DNA from: Pseudobdellovibrionaceae bacterium
Lineage (GTDB): Bacteria > Bdellovibrionota > Bdellovibrionia > Bdellovibrionales > Bdellovibrionaceae
DNA: 38,705 nucleotides
Direction: 5' to 3'
NCBI GenBank assembly: GCA_947370945.1
Contig: CANBND010000002.1
Location: forward strand, 1-38,705
The position numbers were made by a program, and so were the translations under genes. The notes beneath the pieces were generated by a model. It did not search any database. It was not told the DNA's origin and was given only the letters and a program-made list of their open reading frames with translations. Positions 29,734 to 38,705 of the stretch are shown here, in pieces. The first letter of the stretch is position 1, and every line of letters starts with the position of its first letter.

Positions 29734-30578
29734 GTTCTGCTTTAAAAAAATTCATTTTTTATGAGCTCTCGGAACTGCAAGATCAGGATTTTCAATATTT
29801 TGCCGATTTAACTTTTTCATTATCTGGAATACATCTTATTCCCAACGAAAAAAATTATTCATTAGTACAAAACCGAATGCTTAAATTAATCAGAAAATAC
29901 GGTCTGAATGATTATTCACATTTGGCTGATTTTTTTAAAAAAGAAATCTTAAAAGTAAATATCAAAAATGATTTCATTAGTGCAATGACAACCAATAAAA
30001 CTGATTTTTTTCGTGAAGAAATTCATTTTGATATTTTGCTGACTGAAGTCAAAAAAGCTTTAAACACCAGAATGGAAGCTTGCGTTTGGTCTTCCGCGTG
30101 CAGTATCGGCGCCGAGCCTTATACAATGGCTATTCATCTTAAAGAAAACCTTTCTTCAACAGAATTTGATCGTGTGAAAATTTTAGCAACAGATATTGAT
30201 CAAACGTGTCTAAAATCTGCAACTGATGGCTTTTTTAATGAACAACAAATGTTTGGCTTAAATGACTACTATAAAAATAAATACTTTAACGAAATTGCCG
30301 GCATCTATGAAATAAATTCAGATATAAAAAACAAAGTTCATTTTGCACCGTTGAATTTATTCAGTCATCCTTATTCAATTTCAAAAAATTTTGATGTTAT
30401 TTTTTGTCGCAATGTACTTATATATTTTACACCAACTGACCGTGAAACAATTTGTCGAAATTTATCAAAATATTTGCAACCCACAGGCAATCTTATTTTG
30501 GGCTTATCCGAAACAGGCAGTATACAAATACCCGAATTAAAATTACTCGTAAATGCAACGTACAAAAAGGTGACTTAA
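29730..30578 (+). CDS. cheR: MCP methyltransferase CheR
   Basis: TTNKTDFFREEIHFDIL, VWSSACSIGAEPYTMAI, ILATDID, FCRNVLIYF; ATGA overlap with cheA. Confidence 0.92.
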   Translation: MSSALKKFIFYELSELQDQDFQYFADLTFSLSGIHLIPNEKNYSLVQNRMLKLIRKYGLNDYSHLADFFKKEILKVNIKNDFISAMTTNKTDFFREEIHFDILLTEVKKALNTRMEACVWSSACSIGAEPYTMAIHLKENLSSTEFDRVKILATDIDQTCLKSATDGFFNEQQMFGLNDYYKNKYFNEIAGIYEINSDIKNKVHFAPLNLFSHPYSISKNFDVIFCRNVLIYFTPTDRETICRNLSKYLQPTGNLILGLSETGSIQIPELKLLVNATYKKVT

Positions 30579-31600
30579 TGAATTCAAAAAAAAATATTCT
30601 TATTGTTGACGACTCTAAAGTAATTCAGAAACTGCTTTTTACTATTTTAAACAAAGAACCTGATTTTGAAATTGTTGGCATCTGCAGTGACCCTTTTGAA
30701 GCCAAAGATTATATTGCAAATGGTAATGTTGATTGCGTTATTTTAGATCTTGAGATGCCTAAGATGGATGGTCTGACATTTCTAAAAAAATTAATGCAAA
30801 CGAATCCTGTTAAAACCATAATTTTATCCGCAGCCATTGATTCTAATCCTACATTAGCCGCACGATTAATGGACGCCGGAGCACATGCTGTATTTTCTAA
30901 ACCAAACGGATTCCAAGATTCAACATTTGATCAATTAAAAAAATCGATCCGCGAAAATAGTATTGCAAATCTGACAAATGAAAATATGTCAAAAAATTTA
31001 AAAAGTCCTAATCACATCATATTAATCGCAGCATCCACAGGTGGCACCGAAGGTGTTAAAAAAATACTGGGTCATTTGCAACTGAATGATGGCGTTGCTG
31101 TAATCGTTGTCCAACATATGGCTGCGCAATTTACAAAAACATTTGCTGATTCATTAAATAAACAATCTGAATATTTAGTCAAAGAAATCGCCAGCGGTGA
31201 AACAATTTATGGCGGCATGGCCTATGTTGCACCTGGAAATTTCCATACCGACGTCAAATTTAAAAATTTAAATCATTACATGTTTGAAACAAATCAAAAT
31301 CCGCACATGCACAGTGTGCGACCGGCAGCTGATATCACATTTTTAAATTATCCGGAATTTAACGCAAAAAACACAACTGTTATTGTTTTAAGTGGTATGG
31401 GGAAGGACGGCGCTGAAGGTCTGGCGCATCTTAAAAAATTGGGTGCAGAAACCATCGCCGAAGCCGAATCAACATGCGTTGTGTTTGGAATGCCCAAAGC
31501 AGCAATTCAAACTGGTTGTGTCGATCATGTTTTGCCTATTGATGATATTTGTTTGTTTTTAAACAACAAATTAAACAAGCATAAATCCGCAGCCGCTTAA
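30578..31600 (+). CDS. cheB: Protein-glutamate methylesterase CheB
   Basis: Receiver DCVILDLEMPKMDGLTFLKKL; methylesterase IAASTGGTEG, VVQHM, VLSGMGKDGAEGL; TAATG overlap with cheR. Confidence 0.93.
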   Translation: MNSKKNILIVDDSKVIQKLLFTILNKEPDFEIVGICSDPFEAKDYIANGNVDCVILDLEMPKMDGLTFLKKLMQTNPVKTIILSAAIDSNPTLAARLMDAGAHAVFSKPNGFQDSTFDQLKKSIRENSIANLTNENMSKNLKSPNHIILIAASTGGTEGVKKILGHLQLNDGVAVIVVQHMAAQFTKTFADSLNKQSEYLVKEIASGETIYGGMAYVAPGNFHTDVKFKNLNHYMFETNQNPHMHSVRPAADITFLNYPEFNAKNTTVIVLSGMGKDGAEGLAHLKKLGAETIAEAESTCVVFGMPKAAIQTGCVDHVLPIDDICLFLNNKLNKHKSAAA

Positions 31601-31602
31601 TA

Positions 31603-31890
31603 TTATATTTTTTTATATTCTGAAACCGATTGAATTTTCATTTCGAATGCATGCAACCCCGTTTGAAATTCTTCGCTCAACAAATCGTTCACTTTGCGTT
31701 GACGATCAATACGTGATAAATTTTCAAACTGCTCAGATACTATTGTTAATTTATAATGCGTTTCACCAGTAAAACCTGCTGAACCTAAATGTTCAACATG
31801 GCTTGCGTGTTTATGGCTGTCATTTTTTAAATCGATAAATGTCGGTTTTAAATTTTGCAATAATTGTAAAATACGTTGTTCACGGTTCAT
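31603..31890 (-). CDS. BolA-family protein
   Basis: NDSHKHASHVEHLGSAGFTGETHYKLTIVSEQFENLSRIDRQRKVNDLLSEEFQTGLHAFEMK. Confidence 0.85.
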   Translation of the reverse strand: MNREQRILQLLQNLKPTFIDLKNDSHKHASHVEHLGSAGFTGETHYKLTIVSEQFENLSRIDRQRKVNDLLSEEFQTGLHAFEMKIQSVSEYKKI

Positions 31891-32174
31891 GATTTTTTTA
31901 ACAATTGATTCAGTTTATTTTTTGCGATTTCACTGCCCATTTTAGCAATCGCAAAAACGCCTTTTTCTTCTAATTTTTTTTCAACGTTTTTTGCTGTTTC
32001 CAAAGTTTTAACTGCAGCAATTTCTGCAATGGGATTGGATAAACCTAAATTTTCAAATTTTTCGTTGTTTTTCCATTGGTTCACAGCGTTTTCTGCAACC
32101 TCGAAGGCCTTGGGAACTTTATCACGAATAATGTCACTGAACGGAAATACTATTTTAACTTTTTCATCAGACAT
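31887..32174 (-). CDS. Small helical hypothetical protein
   Basis: Internal ATG at 32174 with AGAGG SD; ATGA overlap with the BolA gene; track start 32204. Confidence 0.7.
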   Translation of the reverse strand: MSDEKVKIVFPFSDIIRDKVPKAFEVAENAVNQWKNNEKFENLGLSNPIAEIAAVKTLETAKNVEKKLEEKGVFAIAKMGSEIAKNKLNQLLKKS

Positions 32175-32195
32175 GTTAACCTCTTTGTAATAATT

Positions 32196-32828
32196 ATGAT
32201 TCAAATTTTAGCCGAAAACAATTTTTTTTATGTGATCAATAAACCTGTCGGCTTCTCTGTGCATAACGAATCCCCTAGCGTTGCAGAATATTTAAAAACT
32301 GTGAAAAAAGCAGAACATTTCGTTAACCGCCTAGACCTTGAAACCAGTGGTCTAATGGTCATTGCCCAAAAACCTGAATATCACGAACCTTTAAGCCAAG
32401 CTTTAAATCAGGGAACAAAAACGTACCGTGCACTGCTGCGTAGAGCGCTTAAAAACGAAACCGAAACATGGACCAAACCATTGACTGATGTTGCCGAAGG
32501 CCGAAAAAATCCCGAAGGTCTAACAAAAAACAGAATTCCCTGTTCGACAGAAATAACTGTGATTCAAAAAAATAAATTCTTAACCGAAGTTGATGCCATC
32601 ATACGTACAGGACGCCAACATCAAATTCGAAAACATGCAGCCTTAGCACGTCACCCTGTCGTTGGTGATAAACGCTATAACGAATCTGCTTATAATGAAA
32701 AAATATTTGCGATGTACAACGTAAAACGCATGTTTTTGCACGCACGAAAACTAGAGTTTCAATTCGATAAAGAACATTATATCTTTGAATCCGCTGATTT
32801 TTCATTAGATCATTTTTTTAAAACTTGA
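32196..32828 (+). CDS. RluA-family RNA pseudouridine synthase
   Basis: FVINKPVGFSVH-like start, HFVNRLDLETSGLMVIAQ, RTGRQHQIRKHAALARHPVVGDKRY; start at 32196. Confidence 0.88.
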   Translation: MIQILAENNFFYVINKPVGFSVHNESPSVAEYLKTVKKAEHFVNRLDLETSGLMVIAQKPEYHEPLSQALNQGTKTYRALLRRALKNETETWTKPLTDVAEGRKNPEGLTKNRIPCSTEITVIQKNKFLTEVDAIIRTGRQHQIRKHAALARHPVVGDKRYNESAYNEKIFAMYNVKRMFLHARKLEFQFDKEHYIFESADFSLDHFFKT

Positions 32829-32840
32829 TACGATTTTCTT

Positions 32841-33395
32841 ATGCAAATTGTGCCATTTACCGCCGACCTGATTGAAAGTGTCAAAAAATTTACTGATGAA
32901 AATATTGGAATTAATTATTATTCAATCGCTGAAATGACGGCTAACCAAAAAAAATCAATCACAATAAATAATAAAATTACATCGTTTGTGCTCATCGGCG
33001 AAAAAAATAAAATTTTAGGTCTGCGCTTGGCCTATCCTCCCGGTAACTGGGCCCATGGTAAAGGCTCAAAACTACATCCTGAATTATGGCCCTTCAAACT
33101 ATCTGAAGCTGCTTATTTTCAAAGTTTGTTTGTATCCGTCGAAGCTCAAGGCCAAGGTTTTGGCCCCCTACTGTCTGAAAAATCCATCGAAATTTTTAAA
33201 CAATTAAACACCAAAGGTATCGTGACTCACTGCTGGAAAGAATCACCAAATAATTCATCAATGAAATACCTTGAAAAAATAAATTTTAAAACCGTGATCG
33301 AACATCCGGATTATTGGATTGATGTTGATTACACATGTACCCGCGATGGCTTCCCCTGCCGTTGCACAGCGCTAGAAATGATTAAAATTTTATGA
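32841..33395 (+). CDS. GNAT-like N-acetyltransferase
   Basis: LFVSVEAQGQGFGPLLSEKSIEIFK motif A-like. Confidence 0.72.
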   Translation: MQIVPFTADLIESVKKFTDENIGINYYSIAEMTANQKKSITINNKITSFVLIGEKNKILGLRLAYPPGNWAHGKGSKLHPELWPFKLSEAAYFQSLFVSVEAQGQGFGPLLSEKSIEIFKQLNTKGIVTHCWKESPNNSSMKYLEKINFKTVIEHPDYWIDVDYTCTRDGFPCRCTALEMIKIL

Positions 33396-34591
33396 CTATA
33401 TCCTATTGGCAGCAGAATTTAAGTCAAGCACCACAGTTATCAAATTCAAAGAGCTTTGATGTATGTATCATCGGCGCTGGTATTGCTGGATTATCGACAG
33501 CGTATTGGCTAGAAAAAAATAACCCCAATTTAAAAATTGCCATCATTGATCAATTTTTTTTAGGTGCCGGTGCTTCTGGCCGAAATGCAGGTTTTATCAC
33601 ATGTGGATCTGCTGAACATTTTCAAAAATTGATAACTGCTTTTGGTATCAATAAAGCCACTGAAATTTGGCAATTTTCAGAAAAAAATCGCGAATTGTTA
33701 ATCCAAGAAATTATAAAGGATGACTTTGATTCGGTGGATTTTAAACAAACAGGATCATGCACTGTAGCTGCCACTGCTGATGATTGGCAGCGCTACCAAA
33801 ATTTATCACTGACGATGCACACTGTGGGAATTGATACAGAACTGGTTGATGAAAAATATTTAGAACATCACTACGGTGTGAATGGTTTTTCAGGTGCAAT
33901 TCAATATAAACACGACGGCGTTATTCATCCCATTAAGTTACTGGAAAAAATAAAATCAAAACTGAAATCGACAACTTTTATTTTTGGCGAAAAAATTATC
34001 AATATCGAATCAAATTCAGTTTGCAAAATCACAACAACTCAAATACAGATTCAGTGTCAAAAAATATTCAGCTGTCTGAATGGTTTTACTTCTGAATTGC
34101 TTTTGGAATATAAAAATTTAATTAAACCACAACGTGGACAGATTATTTTAACTGAACCATTGCCTTTATTTGTAAAGGGGCCCTGTTATTTGACGAAGCA
34201 TTTGTGCTATTTTAGGCAACTACACACCGGAGAACTGCTGGTTGGCGGGTTCAGAAATTTTGATATTGAAAATGAAAATACAGCGACAGATCAGATCACT
34301 GAAAAAATTCAAAATGCATTAACAGATTTTACACAAAATTATTTCAAAAATACCAAAAATATAAAAATCAGAAATCGCTGGAGTGGCATCATGGGATTTA
34401 CGCCGGATGGCCAACTGATTTTAGGCGAACATCCCACACGTAAAAATATTTTTCTGATGGGTGGATGTTCAGGCCACGGTATGGGATTAAGCTTTCACGC
34501 CGCAAAGGTCCTCGTTGAAAGTTCCGAAAATATAAAAGCTGGAACACATGATGTCCCTGCTCATTTTAAAATTGATCGGTTTAAAATTTAA
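33392..34591 (+). CDS. FAD-dependent oxidoreductase (DAO family)
   Basis: DVCIIGAGIAGLSTAYWLE Rossmann motif; GASGRNAGFI; C-terminal GGCSGHGMGLSFHAAKVL. Confidence 0.9.
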   Translation: MTISYWQQNLSQAPQLSNSKSFDVCIIGAGIAGLSTAYWLEKNNPNLKIAIIDQFFLGAGASGRNAGFITCGSAEHFQKLITAFGINKATEIWQFSEKNRELLIQEIIKDDFDSVDFKQTGSCTVAATADDWQRYQNLSLTMHTVGIDTELVDEKYLEHHYGVNGFSGAIQYKHDGVIHPIKLLEKIKSKLKSTTFIFGEKIINIESNSVCKITTTQIQIQCQKIFSCLNGFTSELLLEYKNLIKPQRGQIILTEPLPLFVKGPCYLTKHLCYFRQLHTGELLVGGFRNFDIENENTATDQITEKIQNALTDFTQNYFKNTKNIKIRNRWSGIMGFTPDGQLILGEHPTRKNIFLMGGCSGHGMGLSFHAAKVLVESSENIKAGTHDVPAHFKIDRFKI

Positions 34592-34704
34592 ATTTTACTA
34601 CTGACCCAATTTGTCAAACGTCTAATATTAAGACACTTTTTTATTTTATAACGATCGAATTCGATTCAAAATGGAACGTTTTATGCATTTCCGATTTTAG
34701 TCAT

Positions 34705-36159
34705 ATGAGGAACGTTATTTTCTTAACTTTACTACTGCTTTTTTCGCGATTGGGATTTTCTCAATTAAATTCTGTGCCTGTGCAAAAAACCGAAACTCAG
34801 AAAATTGAAGACCGCATTAAAACTGATTTTTATAAAAAATATTACTATTTAAAACCCAGTCCCACAGTTTTAATTCAAATCATCAAAGATTCAGAATTTG
34901 AAAAATTGTCACCTACAACAAAAGATGATTTCCTGCATAATCTATCTGATGAATATCGCGGTTTTTTACAGAATAAATTTCCGTTGTTGAATTCAATTTT
35001 TATATCAAAACTAGATAAATTTGTTTATCATTTTTTATTAAAAGGACTTGGTTATAATTACAAACACTTGAGCGATATCAGCGTTTCGGTGAATTCAAAC
35101 CAAAAACAGATGTCGATCTATCGCTTGTCAATAGATCCTATTGACAGCCAAAATGAAAAAGTTTTAGCACGATACAATTTCGGTTTTAATTTGGAATTAA
35201 TAGAAATATTATCGTTAAATCAAATTTCTAATAGCTTAACAAAAAATATAAACTGGAAAAGTAATTCAACTGAAATGGCAGCCCAAATTAATTTTAAGCG
35301 GCGCAATCAAAAAATGTTAAATATTCAAAAAAATACATCACCCGATTATGCGAAAATGCTTTCTGACAAGGTCTACAAAGGCGTTGTTTTGATTGGCAGC
35401 AATATGACAACGCTAACGTCGATAGCCGCAGGCAACTATATTTTATTTTACAAAAATCAGGGCTTTGAATTCAATACATATTTACAAAATGTAAACACGT
35501 CCGATTATTTAAAAAATAATATGTACGGCGCAGAACCGATGGATTTCTTAGCCAAAGAAGCCCACAGCGATGGTGACGAAAAAAATATTTTCCGCATTAG
35601 TTTAGTTTCAAATGTTTTTCGCGCTGAAAAAATAAATAGCGATGGGATCAAAGAAGTTATTGAAATATTAGTTCCGCAAATAAACACGGGTTCAGATCAA
35701 TTAACAACTCGATTAATTTCTAATAATGAATTCTCTGATTGGATGAAAATACGGCTAGAAAGAAGCGGAACTGAATTAATTTATTTAAATGGTTCTTGCT
35801 GGAGCTACACAAAAGCAATGTTTGAATCCGCAGCTGTCAATTCGCCTTTATTTGTGAACATCGCCGCAAAAACAGTGTCACTCATATTTAATTCCAAACA
35901 TCAGAATGGCACATTCTATGTTTTTGACGGATTACAAAAAAGATTATCTTATGCTGCAATTAGAAAAAATTTAATGACGTTTGCTGACTATAAAGATAGA
36001 AAAAAAGATTACTATGTGTTGCCAGATGAAGACAATTATATCCGTGACTTCAACAACTCGGCACTAAATCAGTTCGATTTTGAAATCAAATTGCAGCGCA
36101 AATTCAACGGCCAATTTCTAAATTATTCGATAGAAACAGACAATTTTAACCTCTTTTAG
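34705..36159 (+). CDS. Exported protein of unknown function (484 aa)
   Basis: Signal peptide MRNVIFLTLLLLFSRLGFSQ; long ORF; no family recognised. Confidence 0.82.
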   Translation: MRNVIFLTLLLLFSRLGFSQLNSVPVQKTETQKIEDRIKTDFYKKYYYLKPSPTVLIQIIKDSEFEKLSPTTKDDFLHNLSDEYRGFLQNKFPLLNSIFISKLDKFVYHFLLKGLGYNYKHLSDISVSVNSNQKQMSIYRLSIDPIDSQNEKVLARYNFGFNLELIEILSLNQISNSLTKNINWKSNSTEMAAQINFKRRNQKMLNIQKNTSPDYAKMLSDKVYKGVVLIGSNMTTLTSIAAGNYILFYKNQGFEFNTYLQNVNTSDYLKNNMYGAEPMDFLAKEAHSDGDEKNIFRISLVSNVFRAEKINSDGIKEVIEILVPQINTGSDQLTTRLISNNEFSDWMKIRLERSGTELIYLNGSCWSYTKAMFESAAVNSPLFVNIAAKTVSLIFNSKHQNGTFYVFDGLQKRLSYAAIRKNLMTFADYKDRKKDYYVLPDEDNYIRDFNNSALNQFDFEIKLQRKFNGQFLNYSIETDNFNLF

Positions 36160-36235
36160 TAGGTTTATTTTACAAAATACATTACTGGTGGGCAATTTAT
36201 TTGATTGAGCCCATTTGGTATGAAATGAATCCCCT

Positions 36236-37111
36236 ATGAAAACAGTTTTAACTCTATTTATTATGACTCTTATAGTTCAACCAACCTTTTCGCGAATAAA
36301 CACTGCCGAAGGCCTTCGCTTTAACAATGACGAAATCATCAACGGCGTCGATGGTGATATGAACGGTACCGGCCCACACATGGTCTTTATTTCGTTGGTT
36401 TTTCCTGATAATGCCAGCGGACCAACTGGATATTACCGCAGAAACTGCAGCGCCAGTATTATTGCACCGCATATTCTGTTAACTGCGGCTCATTGTTTTG
36501 GTTTAGACAAATCTGAAATTCAAAAAATTGAAAGCGCTGAAATTTATTTTACTTTAGACATAAATAAAATAAAACCTATCCCATTCATAACTCGAAAATT
36601 TAAGACACATGAAAATTTTAATGAAACAAAGGCAATCTATAAATCTGATATCGGCTATTTGGATAACGATATTGCTCTCATATATTTTGTAGACAAATTG
36701 CCCAAAGGCTACGTACCTGTCGATTATCAAAAAGATGACGATTCATTTTTGCTAGGACAAACTTTCAGAGCGGCAGGATACGGCATGCAGTACGATCACA
36801 ATGATGTCCGAACAAATTTATCCAGTTCAATCGGTAAATTAATGTCGACAAAACTAAAATTTGACGACAACTTTCCAGATCAACAAATTTTTAAAACTCA
36901 CATATCTGCATCGCAAACAACAACTGCCATTTGCCAAGGTGATTCCGGCGGTGCTGCTCTGATCAAAAATCCAGACGGAAAATTCAAACTCGTTGGTATC
37001 AACTCAAGCTCTGGCTCGTCTGAACTGTGCATGACTGGCAAAAGTAATTTTACACGTGTCGCTTTATTCAAAGATTGGATCTCCGCAACAATTGCAGAAT
37101 TATCTAGATAG
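36236..37111 (+). CDS. Secreted trypsin-like (S1) serine protease
   Basis: Signal peptide; IINGVDG activation-like site; TAAHCFG, DNDIALIYF, CQGDSGGAAL catalytic motifs. Confidence 0.93.
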   Translation: MKTVLTLFIMTLIVQPTFSRINTAEGLRFNNDEIINGVDGDMNGTGPHMVFISLVFPDNASGPTGYYRRNCSASIIAPHILLTAAHCFGLDKSEIQKIESAEIYFTLDINKIKPIPFITRKFKTHENFNETKAIYKSDIGYLDNDIALIYFVDKLPKGYVPVDYQKDDDSFLLGQTFRAAGYGMQYDHNDVRTNLSSSIGKLMSTKLKFDDNFPDQQIFKTHISASQTTTAICQGDSGGAALIKNPDGKFKLVGINSSSGSSELCMTGKSNFTRVALFKDWISATIAELSR

Positions 37112-37271
37112 AACCTAAGTTCGTTGACCATCACAACTGTTAAGCCCTAATTGTCACCGAAAGACATTTGTCTCGTTCTGATATACCCCTCGACACTGTA
37201 TCAGATTACAACTGACACAACATTTGCATTTAATTCTTTGAATCAAAATATAGATTTAAAAAGGATTAACT

Positions 37272-37997
37272 ATGAAAAAAAATATCACTGCATTTTCTAT
37301 GGTCATGTTAACAGCGGCATCAGTTTGGGCACAGTCTGGACCAAACACGGCTATGTCTGCTGAAGAAAGCATATCATCAAAAGTGTTAGGAAAAGTCCTC
37401 GCCAGCATTGATTATTCAAAAACCACATTTAATTTAAATTTATTCGAGGGAGCATTTAGCTCAGATGAAAAAAATAAATCGAGTCTTGATATTCAAAATT
37501 TAAATGCACAGCTCGATTTAAAATTCAAAGATAATGTCACATTTACAGCCGAAGAGTTTGTAAAAAATATGCCCAAGGACCCACGTGCAAAAGTCTGGAT
37601 TCCAAATATAAATTTGAACTTAAAAGATTATCGTATTAAATCTTCAGTCGCTACAGAACCCACAATATCAAAAAATGAAAAAGTTTTTAATATTAAAATT
37701 AATTTTCAAAAAAATACAGGAACAGTTGGTGCCAATAACTATTTAAAAATTCAAGTTGGGAATGAACTGAATCAAAACTTAATCAATATGAATTTGATAG
37801 CAGTGAATGTGAATGTAACAACAACATTAAATTCGTCTGAATTACTGGTCAACGGAGCCTGCTCAATAGATAAAATTATGGAACAGTCGAAGCAACATGT
37901 CGATGAATGTTCATTCAAAGGCAGCGTGAATCCCACGTCTGGAAAATATAATCTGAAGGTCAAGTTTTCGGACAAAAAAACAAATTCTTTACAATAA
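37272..37997 (+). CDS. Exported protein of unknown function
   Basis: Signal peptide MKKNITAFSMVMLTAASVWAQ; AAGGAT SD. Confidence 0.82.
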   Translation: MKKNITAFSMVMLTAASVWAQSGPNTAMSAEESISSKVLGKVLASIDYSKTTFNLNLFEGAFSSDEKNKSSLDIQNLNAQLDLKFKDNVTFTAEEFVKNMPKDPRAKVWIPNINLNLKDYRIKSSVATEPTISKNEKVFNIKINFQKNTGTVGANNYLKIQVGNELNQNLINMNLIAVNVNVTTTLNSSELLVNGACSIDKIMEQSKQHVDECSFKGSVNPTSGKYNLKVKFSDKKTNSLQ

Positions 37998-38002
37998 AAA
38001 TA

Positions 38003-38705
38003 ATGAAAAAAAAATTAAAACATCATTTTATGGGTTTATTTTTAACGATCGGTCTCGCACTGCCGATGTCTGCGCAAATTAAATCCGAACTAAAAATCGA
38101 ACAATGGCCAGAGGCTTATTTAAATCAAATTGAAGCTGAAGCAACTTTAACCAGTGAAGGTCAAAAATATTCAGGCGTTGTTGAAGGTTTTTATCGCCCC
38201 GCTAAAGACGAACAATTTTCAATTTTACCGACGGCCATAGCCGCTGTTGAATTAAAACGAAATTCACATTTAATTTATGTGTGTGCTGAAATTGATGAAA
38301 CAAGTGCGTTCAAAGTTGAAATTTATTTTTTAGGTAAAACAACAACAACACAGAACAACAATGTCGAAGTTAAAAGTTTTGTCGAAAATTTGCTTTCAAA
38401 AGATGAAATAACAATTATTCCACTGCAACTCTCAATTTTAAATTTAGGTCTTAATGGCAAGCCAAATACTATTAAAAATATAATCAAAGTTTTTATATTG
38501 CCTTACTATCTTCAGGCAAAAATTTTCTCTGGTTTTGCAAATATTTTTTCAACAATCACGGGTTTAAATGTTGAACGCGTGATCCTGACAGATAAATACT
38601 TACAAATCGCAGGCGGCATTGACTTGGATCATCCAGACCAACCGCGTTTTTCAAAAAGTATTCAATTAGATTCACCAGACGCAAAAGTGCTGACTGATAT
38701 TAATT
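38003..38705 (+). CDS. Exported protein of unknown function, truncated at window edge
   Basis: Manual translation MKKKLKHHFMGLFLTIGLALPMSAQIKSELKIEQWPEAYLNQIEAE...; open to the end. Confidence 0.78.
   Translation, partial: MKKKLKHHFMGLFLTIGLALPMSAQIKSELKIEQWPEAYLNQIEAEATLTSEGQKYSGVVEGFYRPAKDEQFSILPTAIAAVELKRNSHLIYVCAEIDETSAFKVEIYFLGKTTTTQNNNVEVKSFVENLLSKDEITIIPLQLSILNLGLNGKPNTIKNIIKVFILPYYLQAKIFSGFANIFSTITGLNVERVILTDKYLQIAGGIDLDHPDQPRFSKSIQLDSPDAKVLTDIN

Noticed and set aside
31640-31669. ATTTCGAA/TTTGAAAT hairpin in bolA as a possible cheB terminator
   Set aside because: Long 14-nt loop, a G.U pair and only a TCTTC tail; weaker than the three accepted embedded terminators.
34582-34597. 16-bp perfect palindrome TAAAATTTAAATTTTA across the DAO stop codon
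   Set aside because: A/T only; expected by chance in this composition.
34671-34700. Short uORF (MERFMHFRF) before the 484-aa exported protein
   Set aside because: No SD and no evidence of translation; likely chance.
1-38705. CRISPR arrays, tRNA/rRNA genes, transposases, prophage or known defence systems
   Set aside because: None seen by eye; a tool-based scan (tRNAscan-SE, CRISPR finder, defence HMMs) would be needed to exclude them fully.

Overview
AT-rich bacterial chromosomal window, densely coded, with about 30 credible genes. No tRNA, rRNA, IS element, prophage or CRISPR array was seen. The gene set loosely suggests a Bdellovibrionota-like or other deltaproteobacterial-type Gram-negative; this is inference only. 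Order from left to right: a partial secreted subtilase, a 1139-aa exported protein of unknown function and a PBP4/DacB-like peptidase (all -); a ferredoxin reductase-like protein and an EamA transporter (+) convergent with a DUF475/TerC-like protein (-); a Pro/Cys-rich lipoprotein (+) convergent with lysC; a fur-uvrA-lysC run (-) headed by a 31-bp Fur-box palindrome; a pseudo-receiver protein plus cytidine deaminase (+); a PpiD/SurA-like foldase (-); an mreC-mreD-PBP2-rodA elongasome operon (+); EttA (-); a chemotaxis locus (MCP-MCP-cheW divergent from cheA-cheR-cheB); a BolA module; RluA, GNAT and DAO genes; and a run of secreted proteins including a trypsin-like protease. The most interesting non-ORF signals are (i) intrinsic terminators placed inside the 3' coding sequence of the convergent neighbour at three gene pairs, (ii) two exported-protein genes whose Shine-Dalgarno is buried in a hairpin directly before the start codon, and (iii) the Fur box heading a translationally coupled fur-uvrA pair. 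I did not identify a clear novel multi-gene defence or mobile system.
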